Assembly (NCBI GenBank): GCA_029266415.1
Contig: JAQSWW010000015.1
Coordinates: forward strand, 1-49,566
Length of the DNA stretch: 49,566 bases
Direction of reading: 5' to 3'
Origin: Actinomycetospora sp.
GTDB taxonomy: Bacteria; Actinomycetota; Actinomycetes; Mycobacteriales; Pseudonocardiaceae
The first letter of the stretch is position 1. The number at the start of each line of letters is the position of its first letter. The translations under genes and the position numbers were made by a program. Under the pieces are notes generated by a model. It searched no databases, was not told the DNA's origin, and worked only from the letters and a program-made list of their open reading frames with translations. Shown piece after piece: positions 1-8,317 of the stretch.

Positions 1-73
1 GGGATCGGGGAGATCGGCCACGTCCCGAACGTACGCCGCGACGTCCCCACCCGCCCACGCCCGGCGCGGGGGG

Positions 74-139
74 GTGTGCCAGCGTGGGGGCCACGGGCGG
101 CACGGCCCCGTGGTGTGCCAGCGTGGGGGCCACGCTGGC
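74..139. repeat. Direct repeat pair forming hairpins upstream of the MFS gene
   Basis: A 22-base unit beginning GTGTGCCAGCGTGG occurs twice, at 74-95 and 113-134. The second copy is part of a perfect hairpin: GCCAGCGTGG (117-126), loop GGG, CCACGCTGGC (130-139). The first copy forms an imperfect version of the same hairpin. No gene can be supported in 1-201; the region may hold terminators of an upstream gene outside the window, or a family of intergenic palindromes. Confidence 0.6.
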
Positions 140-201
140 GCCCAACGCCAGGAAAGCCCCCACGATCACCGCCGCGGGGCGGCGTGGTCCAGGGTGACCG
201 G

Positions 202-1365
202 GTGGACGCCCGGACCCGCGCGCTCGCCGCGCTGTGCGTCACCGAGGTCGTCAGCTGGGGCGTCCTGTACTACGCGTTCCCCGTGCTCGTGGGCGCGATC
301 AGCGCCGACACCGGGTGGTCGATCGGCGCGGCCACCGGGGCGTTCTCCGTCGGCGCGCTGGTCTCCGCCGGCGCCGGCATCGTCGTCGGCCGGCTGATCG
401 ACCGCCGCGGCCCGCGTGTGGTGATGACCACGGGCTCGGTGCTCGGCGTCCTCGCCACCGTCGCGATCGCGACGGCCCCGACGCTGCCGCTGTTCTACGC
501 CGCCTGGGCGTTCGCCGGGCTCGGGCAGGCCGCGACGTTCTACCCGCCGGCGTTCGCCGCGCTGACCGGATGGTTCGGCGCGGAGCGCGTCCGCGCCCTG
601 ACCACGCTCACCCTCGTCGCCGGGTTCTCCAGCACCGTGTTCGCCCCGCTCACCGCCGCCCTGCTCGGCCCGCTGGGCTGGCGCGGGACGTTCCTCGTCC
701 TGGCCGGCGTCCTCGCCGTCGTGACCGTGCCGCTGCACGCGCTGCTGCTGACGCCGCCGTGGCGCCCGCACGAGCGCACGGCGGAGTCCGACGGTGCCGA
801 CGCGGACCACGCCCGCGCCGTCCTGCGCAGCCCCCGCTTCGCCCTCGTCACCGCCGTCCTGACCGTCGGCGCCTTCGGGCTCTACGCGACGACGATCAAC
901 CTCGTCCCGCTGCTCCTCGGCCGGGGCCTCGACCTCGGCCTCGCGGCCCTGGCGCTCGGCCTGACCGGGGCGGGCCAGGTGCTGGGGCGGCTCGGGTTCG
1001 TGCCGCTGGTGCGCCGGACGGGCCCGCGGGCCCGGATCGCCCTGGTGCTCATGCTCGGCGGGAGCGGCGTGGTCGCGCTGGCGCTCGTGCCCGGGCCGGC
1101 GGCGCTGTTGATCGCCCTGGCGGTCGTCGCGGGCGCCGGGCGCGGGCTGCACACGCTGCTGCAGGCCTCGACCGTCGCCGACCGCTGGGGCACCCGGGCC
1201 TTCGGGCGGATCAACGGGGTGTTCTCAGCGCCTGTGACCCTGGCGGTGGCGCTCGCCCCGGCCGGGGGCGTCGCCGTCGCCTCGGTCGTGGGCGGGTTCC
1301 CGGCGGCGTTCCTCGTCCTCGGGCTGGGCACGGTGCTCGCCGCGCTCGTCGGCCTCGTCGCCTGA
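202..1365 (+). CDS. MFS transporter (12-TM exporter type)
   Basis: Integral membrane secondary transporter of the major facilitator superfamily; substrate unknown. The 387-residue product is almost entirely alternating hydrophobic helices. It has an MFS signature loop between helices 2 and 3 (GRLIDRRGPRVVM) and a hydrophilic central loop (around PPWRPHERTAESDGADADHA) separating two six-helix halves. The frame is open back to the window edge, but the residues before 202 are Pro/Arg-rich repeat sequence unlike a transporter. I therefore chose GTG 202, which gives VDARTRALAALCVTEVV just before helix 1. It is convergent with the TetR gene, one base separating the two stop codons, so the two are neighbours but not an operon. 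Confidence 0.8.
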   Translation: MDARTRALAALCVTEVVSWGVLYYAFPVLVGAISADTGWSIGAATGAFSVGALVSAGAGIVVGRLIDRRGPRVVMTTGSVLGVLATVAIATAPTLPLFYAAWAFAGLGQAATFYPPAFAALTGWFGAERVRALTTLTLVAGFSSTVFAPLTAALLGPLGWRGTFLVLAGVLAVVTVPLHALLLTPPWRPHERTAESDGADADHARAVLRSPRFALVTAVLTVGAFGLYATTINLVPLLLGRGLDLGLAALALGLTGAGQVLGRLGFVPLVRRTGPRARIALVLMLGGSGVVALALVPGPAALLIALAVVAGAGRGLHTLLQASTVADRWGTRAFGRINGVFSAPVTLAVALAPAGGVAVASVVGGFPAAFLVLGLGTVLAALVGLVA

Positions 1366-1366
1366 T

Positions 1367-1942
1367 TCAGAGCGTGACGAGGTGCGCGGCGACGGCGGCG
1401 TCGACGCGGGCGGTGTCGCCGGTCGCGAGGAGGTCGAGCAGCGCCCCGCGCAGCACCGCGAGCAGCAGCGCGCGCTCGGCCACGCCCTCGGGCGCGTCGC
1501 GGCGCGCGGGCGGCTGGTGGTGGGCGAGCAGCGTGTCCCAGTCCTCGACCGTGCGCGCCGCGAACCCCGCCCACGGCCCGTCGCCGGGGTCGCCGATCGA
1601 GCGCGTGTAGGCCTCGAGCCACAGCCGCAGCAGCGCGCGGTGTCCCGGGCCGGCGAGCCAGGCCCAGACGCGCTGGCCGACGACGGCGAGGCCGGCGGGG
1701 CCGTCGGCGCGCAGGTCCTCGAGCACGGCGAGCTGGTCGGCGCGGCTACGGGCGAGCAGCGCGCGCACCAACCCGTCCTTGCTGCCGAACAGGAACAGCA
1801 GGACCCGCGGGCTCGACCCGATCGCCTCGGCGAGCGGGCGCAACGACATGCCCGCCCACCCGTGCTCGAGGACCCAGGCGTACGCCGCCTCGAGCAGCTC
1901 CTGCTGCCGCGCCGATCCGCCGTCGGGAGCCGTGCTCGTCAC
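1367..1942 (-). CDS. TetR/AcrR-family transcriptional regulator
   Basis: DNA-binding one-component repressor, about 191 residues, a usual TetR length. The N-terminal helix-turn-helix is visible as QQELLEAAYAWVLEHGWAGMSLRPLAEAIG followed by the characteristic aromatic-Lys turn region LFGSKDGLVRALLARSR (residues about 12-65). The rest is a helical ligand-binding domain with no recognisable specificity. The start is GTG at 1942, because the frame upstream is unrelated sequence. A perfect palindrome lies 18 bases upstream, between this gene and the divergent acetyltransferase gene, so autoregulation and control of that neighbour are likely (inference). Confidence 0.85.
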   Translation of the reverse strand: MTSTAPDGGSARQQELLEAAYAWVLEHGWAGMSLRPLAEAIGSSPRVLLFLFGSKDGLVRALLARSRADQLAVLEDLRADGPAGLAVVGQRVWAWLAGPGHRALLRLWLEAYTRSIGDPGDGPWAGFAARTVEDWDTLLAHHQPPARRDAPEGVAERALLLAVLRGALLDLLATGDTARVDAAVAAHLVTL

Positions 1943-1959
1943 CCGGCCAGTGTGCTTCA

Positions 1960-1977
1960 CTGAAACAGTCGTTTCAG
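1960..1977. promoter_or_regulatory. Putative TetR operator palindrome
   Basis: CTGAAAC-AGTC-GTTTCAG is a perfect inverted repeat with 7-base arms and a 4-base spacer in the 48-base region between the divergent tetR-type gene and the GNAT gene. It is AT-richer than its surroundings. Size and symmetry fit a TetR-family operator, and it overlaps where both promoters must lie. Confidence 0.7.
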
Positions 1978-1990
1978 CGAGGAGGGCGTG

Positions 1991-2482
1991 ATGGGCGAGG
2001 TGACGATCCGGGCGATGGACCGCCCCGGGGACCTGGGCTGGGTGCTCATGGCCCACGGCGAGCGCTACGCCGCGGAGTACGGGTGGGACGTCGAGGAGGT
2101 GACCTCGCGGATCGTCGCCGACCACGCCGCCGCCCGGCGCCACGGCCGCGACGCGGGCTGGATCGCCGAGCTCGACGGCGTGCGGGTGGGTAGCGTCCTG
2201 TGCGTCCACGAGGACGAGTGCACCGCCCGCCTGCGCCTGCTGCTCGTCGACCCCGCCGCTCGCGGGCACGGCGTCGGCCGCCGGCTCGTGACGTGCTGCG
2301 TGGACGCCGCCCGGGCGGCGGGCCACGAGCGGCTCGTGCTGTGGACGAACGAGCCCCTCGCCGCGGCCCGCCACCTCTACCTCGACGCCGGCTTCGTACT
2401 CACCGGCGAGGAGCGGCACACCGAGTTCGGCGACGAGCTCCACGGCCAGTCGTACGCGCTCGACCTCGCCGCCGTCCGGTGA
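1991..2482 (+). CDS. GNAT-family N-acetyltransferase
   Basis: Predicted cytosolic acetyl-CoA-dependent N-acetyltransferase of 163 residues; substrate unknown. The GNAT core is clear: beta strand LRLLLVDPAARGHGVGRRLVTCCVDAARAAGH carries motif A with the acetyl-CoA pyrophosphate loop R-G-H-G-V-G-R (RxxGxG/A type), followed by RLVLWTNEPLAAARHLYLDAGFVLTGEE, the motif B region with the usual late Tyr-x-x-x-Gly-Phe. The start is taken as ATG 1991, six bases after GGAGG (1980-1984); a GTG three bases earlier is too close to it. Divergent from the TetR gene with the shared operator between, so probably its regulatory target. Such a pair may serve drug or metabolite detoxification, but that is a guess. 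Confidence 0.82.
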   Translation: MGEVTIRAMDRPGDLGWVLMAHGERYAAEYGWDVEEVTSRIVADHAAARRHGRDAGWIAELDGVRVGSVLCVHEDECTARLRLLLVDPAARGHGVGRRLVTCCVDAARAAGHERLVLWTNEPLAAARHLYLDAGFVLTGEERHTEFGDELHGQSYALDLAAVR

Positions 2483-2545
2483 TCGACGGCGATATCCGGA
2501 CGCTCAACGTCAGCGACGCCACTTCGCTGACAAGTCCTTGACGCT

Positions 2546-2581
2546 ATCCCTTGGTCCTGCTCTGATACTCAACCAAAGGAT
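2546..2581. promoter_or_regulatory. Interrupted dyad in the DoxX-gene promoter region
   Basis: ATCCCTTGGT (2546-2555) and ACCAAAGGAT (2572-2581) are inverted copies with one mismatch, separated by 16 bases. A TTGACG hexamer lies at 2538-2543 and an AT-richer TGATACTC stretch at 2563-2570, between the arms. This looks like an operator over a promoter, plausibly for a MarR- or HxlR-type regulator encoded elsewhere (inference). Confidence 0.45.
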
Positions 2582-2605
2582 TGGACAACCGAGGGGATGA
2601 GTACC

Positions 2606-3046
2606 ATGACCGCGACCACCGCCGCCACCGCCACGAGGACCGGCCGCTCCCGCGCCGGCCGATGGGCCCTGGTGGTCCTCCAGGTCCTGCTCGCCGCGCT
2701 GTACGTGGCGTCGGGGCTGGGCAAGGTCACCCTCGAGGCGACGGTCGTCGCCGGGTTCACCGCGATGGGGATCGGGACCGGCCTGACGATGACGATCGGC
2801 GTGCTCGAGCTGCTCGGCGCGGTCGGCCTGCTCATCCCCCGCATCGCCGGGCTCGCCGCCGCCGCGTTCGTCGCCCTGATGATCGGCGCGGTGGGCATCA
2901 CCGCCGCCACGCTCGGCGTGGGCATGATCGTGACGCCGGCCGTCGTGCTCGTGCTCGTCGCCGTCGTGGCCTGGGTGCGCCGTCACGAGACCGCCGCGCT
3001 GCTGCGCGACCCCCGCCGGGTCCTCGCCGCCCCGCGCCGCGCGTGA
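2606..3046 (+). CDS. DoxX-like membrane protein
   Basis: Small integral membrane protein of 146 residues with four predicted helices, resembling the DoxX/DoxX-like family. Helix 1 carries the family-typical ALYVASGLGKV, and helix 2 the TIGVLELLGAVGLLIPRIAGLAA segment (E-x-x-G-A-x-G-L). Family members are linked to quinone or thiosulfate redox and oxidative-stress responses in some bacteria, but the role here is unknown. GAGGGG at 2591-2596 abuts ATG 2597 and sits nine bases before ATG 2606. I therefore prefer 2606; 2597 remains possible and adds three residues. An interrupted dyad covers its promoter region. Its stop is only four bases from the end of the convergent AI-2E-type gene. Confidence 0.75.
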   Translation: MTATTAATATRTGRSRAGRWALVVLQVLLAALYVASGLGKVTLEATVVAGFTAMGIGTGLTMTIGVLELLGAVGLLIPRIAGLAAAAFVALMIGAVGITAATLGVGMIVTPAVVLVLVAVVAWVRRHETAALLRDPRRVLAAPRRA

Positions 3047-3050
3047 CGCG

Positions 3051-4382
3051 CTACCCGCCCCCGACGGAGTGGTCCTCGACGCCGGGCACCGCCGCGCCCG
3101 CCGCGCCCGTCGCCCGGGCGGCGCGGGTGTCGGCGTTCGCGTCGGGGGCGCCGTCGGCGTGGGTGGCGCCGGGAGCGGAGCCCGTGACGTCGGACGGCCG
3201 GCCACCGGTCGGCACCGTCGACGCGCCGTCGGCCGCCAGGTCGTCGGCCTCGGCGCCGGTGTCGGGATCGGGCGACTCCCCCGCGTGGGCGTCGATCCGC
3301 TCCCCGAGGTAGCGGAGGATCTCCGCCAGCACCGCGGCCACCGGCACGGCGAGGAACGCCCCGGCGATGCCGGCGAGGCTCGACCCGGCGGTCACGGCGA
3401 GGATCACCAGCGCCGCGTTGAGACCCAGCCCGCGGCCCTGGACCAGCGGCTGGAGCAGGTTCCCCTCGACCTGCTGCACGACGATGATGAGGATCAGCAC
3501 CCCGAGCGCCGTGGCCGGCCCCTGCACCACGAGGGCGATGAGCACCGCGAGCGTCCCGGCGACGAGCGCCCCGATGATCGGGATGAAGGCGCCGAAGAAC
3601 GTCAGCACGGCCAGGGGCAGGGCCAGTGGCACCCCGAAGATCACCAGGCCGATCCCGATCAACACCGCGTCCACGAAGCCGATGAGCGCCTGGCTGCGGA
3701 TGAACCCCCCGAGGCGCAGCCACGCGCGCGCGCCGACCTCGGCGAGGTGGTCGCCCGACGTCGGGCCCGCCGTGCGGCGCAGCCAGGGCAGGAACTTCGG
3801 GCCGTCCTTGACGAACAGGAACGCGAGGACCAGGGCGAGGACGGCGTTGATGACCCCGTTGGCGACGGCCGTGAGGCCGGTGACGACGCCGCTCGCGATC
3901 TGCCCCGCGCTCTGCTGCAGCCGCTCCGTGGCGGCCTGGACGTACTGGCCGATCTGGCTCGCGCCCAGGTTGAACGGCGGCCCCTGGAGCAGGTTCTGGA
4001 TCTGCTGGATGCCGCCGACGGCCCCCTGCGCGATCGCGGGGGCCTGCCCGGCCACCGCCGGCGCGATGAGCGCGACGATCCCGCCGAAGAGCGCGAGCGC
4101 CACGACGAGGACCAGCGCCGTCGCGAGCCCGCCGGGCACCCGCCGGTTGCGCAGCCACGTGACCGGCGGCTCGACCACCGTGGCGATGACCAGGCCGAGG
4201 AACACCGGGAACACCACGGACCACAGCGCGATGACGAGCAGGCCGAACAGGGTCAGGCCGGCGGCGACGAGCAGGAAGCGCAGGCTCCAGCGGGCGGTCC
4301 ACGCCAGGCCCTCGCCGATGAGGTGACCGCGCGTGGGCGCGTGCCCGCGCGCGATGTCCCGGGACGCGGGGGCCTCGTCCAT
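3051..4382 (-). CDS. AI-2E family transporter (UPF0118)
   Basis: Membrane permease of the AI-2E/PerM-type exporter superfamily, 443 residues. It shows the family layout: helix pair WSLRFLLVAAGLTLFGLLVIALWSVVFPVFLG, a cytosolic loop after PPVTWLRNRRVPGGLAT, a long amphipathic helix region (residues about 120-165, QQIQNLLQGP onwards), then the conserved C-terminal helices containing LTFFGAFIPIIGALVAG and the diagnostic QQVEGNLLQPLVQGRGLGLNA. The last 65 residues are a Pro/Ala/Asp/Thr-rich, probably disordered tail. Many members export ions or small molecules rather than autoinducer-2, so the substrate cannot be stated. It is transcribed alone, with the icd terminator upstream of it. Confidence 0.85.
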   Translation of the reverse strand: MDEAPASRDIARGHAPTRGHLIGEGLAWTARWSLRFLLVAAGLTLFGLLVIALWSVVFPVFLGLVIATVVEPPVTWLRNRRVPGGLATALVLVVALALFGGIVALIAPAVAGQAPAIAQGAVGGIQQIQNLLQGPPFNLGASQIGQYVQAATERLQQSAGQIASGVVTGLTAVANGVINAVLALVLAFLFVKDGPKFLPWLRRTAGPTSGDHLAEVGARAWLRLGGFIRSQALIGFVDAVLIGIGLVIFGVPLALPLAVLTFFGAFIPIIGALVAGTLAVLIALVVQGPATALGVLILIIVVQQVEGNLLQPLVQGRGLGLNAALVILAVTAGSSLAGIAGAFLAVPVAAVLAEILRYLGERIDAHAGESPDPDTGAEADDLAADGASTVPTGGRPSDVTGSAPGATHADGAPDANADTRAARATGAAGAAVPGVEDHSVGGG

Positions 4383-4481
4383 GGTCGAGAGTCTGTCAGC
4401 GATGGCGGGTCCTCAGGAGCAGGTGCGGTGCGGTGCTGCGCGGGTTCCCGGCCGGGCGATCTGCTATCCCCCGGACACACG

Positions 4482-4518
4482 CGGGCCCCTCCCCCGGATG
4501 GTCCGGGGAAGGGGCCCG
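4482..4518 (-). terminator. Intrinsic terminator downstream of icd
   Basis: A 17-base-pair inverted repeat (arms 4482-4498 and 4502-4518) with a 3-base loop and one mismatch lies 20 bases past the icd stop codon. There is no good U tract, as is common in actinobacteria. Confidence 0.7.
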
Positions 4519-4537
4519 AGGGGGCGTGCCGTGACGA

Positions 4538-5755
4538 CTAACCGGCGACGGCCTTCTGCAGGCCCTCGTCGATCGCGTCGAGGAAGTCCTGGGTGTTGAG
4601 GTAGTCGGCGTCCTTGCCGATCAGCAGCGCCAGGTCCTTGGTCATCTTGCCGCTCTCGATCGTGTTCACGCAGACGTCCTCCATCTTCTGCGCGAAGTCG
4701 ACGAGGGCGTCGTTGCCGTCGAGCTTGCCCCGCTGCGACAGGCCGCGGCTCCAGGCGAAGATCGACGCGACCGGGTTGGTCGAGGTCTCCTTGCCCTCCT
4801 GGTGCTGGCGGAAGTGCCGGGTCACCGTGCCGTGGGCGGCCTCGGCCTCGACGGTGCCGTCGGGCGTCATGAGCACCGAGGTCATGAGGCCCAGCGAGCC
4901 GAACCCCTGCGCGACGATGTCGGACTGGACGTCGCCGTCGTAGTTCTTGCAGGCCCAGACGTAGCCGCCCTCCCACTTGAGCGCCGCGGCGACCATGTCG
5001 TCGATGAGGCGGTGCTCGTAGGTCAGGCCGGCCTTCTCGAAGTCCGCCTTGAACTCGGACTCGAAGATCTCCTCGAAGGTGTCGCGGAACATGCCGTCGT
5101 AGGCCTTGAGGATGGTGTTCTTGGTCGACATGTAGACCGGGTAGTTGCGGTCCAGCCCGTAGCGCAGCGAGGCGCGGGCGAAGTCGACGATCGAGTCCTT
5201 GAAGTTGTACATGCCCAGCGCGACGCCGCCGTTCTCCGGGAACTTCGCGACCTGGAACTCCATCGGCTCGCCCTCACCGTCGGGCGTGTAGCTGATGGTG
5301 ACCGTGCCCGGGCCCGGGACCTTGAAGTCCTGGGCGAGGTACTGGTCGCCGTGGGCGTGACGCCCGACGACGATCGGCTTGGTCCAGTGCGGGACGTAGC
5401 GCGGGATGTTCTGACAGACGATCGGCTCACGGAAGATGACGCCGCCGAGGATGTTGCGGATCGTCCCGTTGGGCGAGCGGTACATCCGCTTGAGCCCGAA
5501 CTCCTCGACCCGCGCCTCGTCCGGCGTGATCGTCGCGCACTTGACCCCGACACCGTGCTTCTTGATGGCGTTGGCCGCGTCGACCGTGACCTGGTCGTCG
5601 GTCTCGTCGCGGTGCTCGATGCCCAGGTCGTAGTACTCGAGGTCGATGTCGAGGTACGGGTGGATCAGCTTGTCCTTGATGAACTGCCAGATGATCCGTG
5701 TCATCTCGTCACCGTCGAGCTCGACGACGGTGCCCTCTACCTTGATCTTCGCCAC
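4538..5755 (-). CDS. icd: NADP-dependent isocitrate dehydrogenase
   Basis: TCA-cycle enzyme converting isocitrate to 2-oxoglutarate with NADP+. The 405-residue protein is of the homodimeric, eukaryote-like subfamily (as M. tuberculosis Icd1), not the E. coli type. Visible features are an N-terminal [11 protein letters not shown] (residues 13-23), the substrate loop SPNGTIRN (94-101), the Tyr of YDLGIEHRD, metal-binding aspartates in the RLIDDMVA and YDGDVQSD segments, and the NADP/adenine-binding stretch [14 protein letters not shown]. Start is GTG 5755, with GAGGAGGG upstream. A longer frame adds 19 unrelated residues. It is monocistronic: its own promoter-like motif lies upstream and a strong terminator follows. 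Confidence 0.96.
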   Translation of the reverse strand: MAKIKVEGTVVELDGDEMTRIIWQFIKDKLIHPYLDIDLEYYDLGIEHRDETDDQVTVDAANAIKKHGVGVKCATITPDEARVEEFGLKRMYRSPNGTIRNILGGVIFREPIVCQNIPRYVPHWTKPIVVGRHAHGDQYLAQDFKVPGPGTVTISYTPDGEGEPMEFQVAKFPENGGVALGMYNFKDSIVDFARASLRYGLDRNYPVYMSTKNTILKAYDGMFRDTFEEIFESEFKADFEKAGLTYEHRLIDDMVAAALKWEGGYVWACKNYDGDVQSDIVAQGFGSLGLMTSVLMTPDGTVEAEAAHGTVTRHFRQHQEGKETSTNPVASIFAWSRGLSQRGKLDGNDALVDFAQKMEDVCVNTIESGKMTKDLALLIGKDADYLNTQDFLDAIDEGLQKAVAG

Positions 5756-5810
5756 GTCTCGAAAGCCCTCCTCACGGGCGCCGACGACCGGCGCCGTCCG
5801 ACCTGCCCGC

Positions 5811-5838
5811 ACGCTATCAACGGGACTGGTACCCAGAA
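5811..5838 (-). promoter_or_regulatory. Possible icd promoter
   Basis: On the minus strand TTCTGG (5833-5838), a 16-base spacer and TAGCGT (5811-5816) lie about 55 bases before the icd start. The -10 fits the actinobacterial TAnnnT pattern, but the -35 is weak. Confidence 0.35.
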
Positions 5839-5863
5839 CGGGCGAGCGGTGTGACCCCGGACG

Positions 5864-6358
5864 TCAGCGCGTCGCGAGTGGGCCACCCGTGATCGTCAGC
5901 GAGACGGCGATGACGACGAGGCCGAACAGCGTGTAGGTGACGATGTCGACGCGCCGGCTGCGCACCGCGAGCAGGCCCGCCGCGGTGCGCGTGAGGCTCG
6001 CACGCAGGACCCCCGCGAGCAGCAGCGCGACGCCGAGCTCGGTGGTCCCCTCGCGCCAGTGCTGCAGGGCGATGCGGCCGAACGCGACGGCCACGACCAG
6101 CATCACGACGAGGAACGGCAGGTGCGCGCGGACCTTGCGGAGCAGCTCGGCGCGACGCTCCTCGCGCGTGCGCGCCGGGCGGGCGTGGCGGCCCGCGGCC
6201 GACGGCAGCATCTCGGTGGGGCTCTCGTCCGGCGGCGGGACCGGCACCACCGACGGGCGGCCGGGCCGCGGGGTCCGCTCCGGCGTCAGCTCCGGGGTCG
6301 GCTCCGGGGTGGGCTCCGGGCGGGGCGGGGGCGTCGGCCGGGGGGTCACGGTGGTCAC
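5864..6358 (-). CDS. DUF3017-type membrane protein downstream of folD
   Basis: Small integral membrane protein of 164 residues, function unknown. The first 55 residues are a Pro/Glu/Thr-rich low-complexity segment (PTPEPTPELTPERTPRPG), then a basic stretch RPARTREERRAELLRKVRAH, then three predicted helices (LPFLVVMLVVAVAFGRIAL, LGVALLLAGVLRASLT, IVTYTLFGLVVIAVSLTI). The arrangement and position directly after folD match the actinobacterial DUF3017 family, the M. tuberculosis homologue also neighbouring folD. It starts with GTG 6358, seven bases after the folD stop, so the two genes are almost certainly cotranscribed. No catalytic residues are evident. Confidence 0.75.
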   Translation of the reverse strand: MTTVTPRPTPPPRPEPTPEPTPELTPERTPRPGRPSVVPVPPPDESPTEMLPSAAGRHARPARTREERRAELLRKVRAHLPFLVVMLVVAVAFGRIALQHWREGTTELGVALLLAGVLRASLTRTAAGLLAVRSRRVDIVTYTLFGLVVIAVSLTITGGPLATR

Positions 6359-6365
6359 CGGCCGC

Positions 6366-7214
6366 TCACCCGAGCCGCTCCGCCCGCTCGACCACGTTGG
6401 TCAGCAGCATCCCGCGGGTCATCGGGCCCACGCCGCCGGGCACGGGCGCGAGGTACGACGCCACCTCGGCCACCTCGGGCGCGACGTCGCCGACCAGGCC
6501 GTGCTCGCCGCGGGTGATGCCGACGTCGAGGACCGCGGCGCCGGGCTTGACCATGTCCGCGGTGACGAGCCCCGGCACCCCGGCCGCGGCGACGATGACG
6601 TCGGCGGCACGCAGCTCGGCGGCGACGTCCTTGGTGCCGGTGTGGCACAGGGTGACCGTGGCGTTGACCGAGCGCAGCGTCAGCAGCAGGCCCAGCGGGC
6701 GTCCGACGGTGACGCCGCGGCCCAGGACGGTGACCTTGGCGCCGTCGAGCGGCACGTCGTAGCGGCGCAGCAGCTCGACCACCCCGCGGGGGGTGCACGG
6801 CAGCGGGCCCGGCTCCTGGAGCACGAGGCGGCCGAGGTTCATCGGGTGCAGGCCGTCGGCGTCCTTGTCCGGGTCGATGCGCTCCAGCGCCGCACCCCCG
6901 TCGAGACCCTTCGGCAGCGGCAGCTGCACGATGTAGCCGGTGCACGCCGGGTCCGCGTTGAGCTCGTCGATCGCGGCCTCGACGTCGGCTTGCGTGGCGT
7001 CGGCGGGCAGGTCGCGGCGGATCGAGGTGATGCCGACCTTGGCGCAGTCGTTGTGCTTGCCGCGCACGTAGGAGTGCGAGCCCGGGTCGTCCCCGACGAG
7101 GACGGTGCCGAGGCCCGGCGTCCGCCCCGCCGCGGTGAGCGCCTCCACCCGCGTGCGCAGGTCGTCGAGGATCGACGCGAGCGTGGCCTTGCCGTCCAGC
7201 TTGGTCGCGGTCAC
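6366..7214 (-). CDS. folD: Bifunctional methylenetetrahydrofolate dehydrogenase/cyclohydrolase
   Basis: One-carbon metabolism enzyme that interconverts 5,10-methylene-THF, 5,10-methenyl-THF and 10-formyl-THF with NADP. The 10-formyl-THF supplies PurN and PurH, both encoded in this window. At 282 residues it is the normal length. Key segments are the folate site with catalytic Tyr/Lys in [17 protein letters not shown], the signature [26 protein letters not shown], the NADP-binding [18 protein letters not shown], and the C-terminal [17 protein letters not shown]. Note VLGRGVTVG where many relatives have VLGRSxxVG; this is common in actinobacteria. The start is the ATG of MTATKLDGK. It is followed seven bases later by the DUF3017 gene. 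Confidence 0.96.
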   Translation of the reverse strand: MTATKLDGKATLASILDDLRTRVEALTAAGRTPGLGTVLVGDDPGSHSYVRGKHNDCAKVGITSIRRDLPADATQADVEAAIDELNADPACTGYIVQLPLPKGLDGGAALERIDPDKDADGLHPMNLGRLVLQEPGPLPCTPRGVVELLRRYDVPLDGAKVTVLGRGVTVGRPLGLLLTLRSVNATVTLCHTGTKDVAAELRAADVIVAAAGVPGLVTADMVKPGAAVLDVGITRGEHGLVGDVAPEVAEVASYLAPVPGGVGPMTRGMLLTNVVERAERLG

Positions 7215-7254
7215 GACCTCATGATGGCAGGTGCGGGGTGAGGTCCCCGGCGGC

Positions 7255-8268
7255 TCACCGGTCGGCGGGGCGGCGTGCCGCGGACCGCCGGGACCGCCAC
7301 GGCGTCGCGGCGACGCCCGCGGCCACGAGGGTCAGCGCGGCCCCGAGCACCGTGCTCACCGACGGGGCGCCGGCGGCCGAGGGCAGCACGACGTCGAGCA
7401 CGAGGGCGACGACGACCTGCCCGGCGACGGCGCCGAGCGCGAGCAGCAGCACCCCGATCTGGCCGACGATCCAGGCGCTGAGCCCGATGAAGACCGCGCC
7501 GAGCGGCCCGCCGAGGTAGAGATACCAGGCGGACGGCAGCGGCTGCGGCGGGCCGAGCAGCGCGACGGCCACGAGGCCGACGACCACGAGCGCGGCGAGA
7601 CCGACGACGAAGTTGACCGTGGCGGCGGGCAGCACCGCCGTGAGCACGGACCGGTCGCGCCCGCCGAGGTCCTCGGGGTCCCCGCCGGCCGCTGCGGCCA
7701 CCAGGCCGTTGAGGCCCTGCTGGGTGGCGATGGCGACGCCCGCGAGCAGCGGCAGCAGGGCCAGCGCGACCGGGGCCTCGGTGCTCAGCGAGGGCGCCAC
7801 CGAGAGCACGACCGCGCCGAGCATGAGCACCGCCCCCACGACGCGCGGGAGGGTCGTGGCCTGCGGTCCCGCGGGCCCCAGCCCGACGCGGTCGACGACG
7901 AGCCCGCCGCTGGACTGGCCCGCGACCACGGCGATGGTGAACAGCGCGGTGCCGAGGACGTGCGCGGTGAGCCCCTGGCTGGCGACGAGCGTCGCGCCCC
8001 CGAGCCCGCCGAGCAGCTGCCACGGCCGCAGGGCGCCGCGACGCCGGGCGGCGCCGACGCGCCGCAGACCCCGCCGGCCCGCGGGGACCAGCGCCACGAG
8101 CACCAGCAGCAGCACGAGCCCCGTGCCGAACGAGATCACCGCGGCGAGCACCCCGTCGCCCAGCTCCGCGCCCAGCTCGGCGTTGGTGCGGGCCTGCCCG
8201 ACCATGAACCCGCCGGTGACGAACGCGGCGGCGAGGCCGAGCGCGGTGCGCGCAGGTGGTGGTGCCAC
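7255..8268 (-). CDS. DMT-superfamily transporter, YdcZ/DUF606 type
   Basis: Inner-membrane protein of 337 residues with about ten predicted helices, arranged as two repeats of roughly 140 residues. Each repeat carries GQ-containing helices: [15 protein letters not shown] and [15 protein letters not shown] begin the two halves, and [17 protein letters not shown] and [16 protein letters not shown] close them. The pattern of a small-residue-rich helix followed by GQ..x..D is the DUF606/YdcZ signature. Many bacteria encode the halves as separate genes, so this is a fused two-repeat form. Substrate unknown. Start GTG 8268 is chosen because upstream codons are not transporter-like. It lies 49 bases downstream of another membrane-protein gene on the same strand. 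Confidence 0.72.
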   Translation of the reverse strand: MAPPPARTALGLAAAFVTGGFMVGQARTNAELGAELGDGVLAAVISFGTGLVLLLVLVALVPAGRRGLRRVGAARRRGALRPWQLLGGLGGATLVASQGLTAHVLGTALFTIAVVAGQSSGGLVVDRVGLGPAGPQATTLPRVVGAVLMLGAVVLSVAPSLSTEAPVALALLPLLAGVAIATQQGLNGLVAAAAGGDPEDLGGRDRSVLTAVLPAATVNFVVGLAALVVVGLVAVALLGPPQPLPSAWYLYLGGPLGAVFIGLSAWIVGQIGVLLLALGAVAGQVVVALVLDVVLPSAAGAPSVSTVLGAALTLVAAGVAATPWRSRRSAARRPADR

Positions 8269-8317
8269 GTCGGGCGAACCTACGCCGGGCGGAGGCCCGC
8301 GCAGAGTGATCGCCCGG

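Noticed and set aside
1-73. Possible minus-strand gene starting at GTG near 21, or the end of a plus-strand gene
   Set aside because: Only a few codons are visible and no motif or stop supports either.
76-201. Extended N-terminus of the first MFS protein
   Set aside because: It covers the repeated hairpin element and has no transporter-like sequence.
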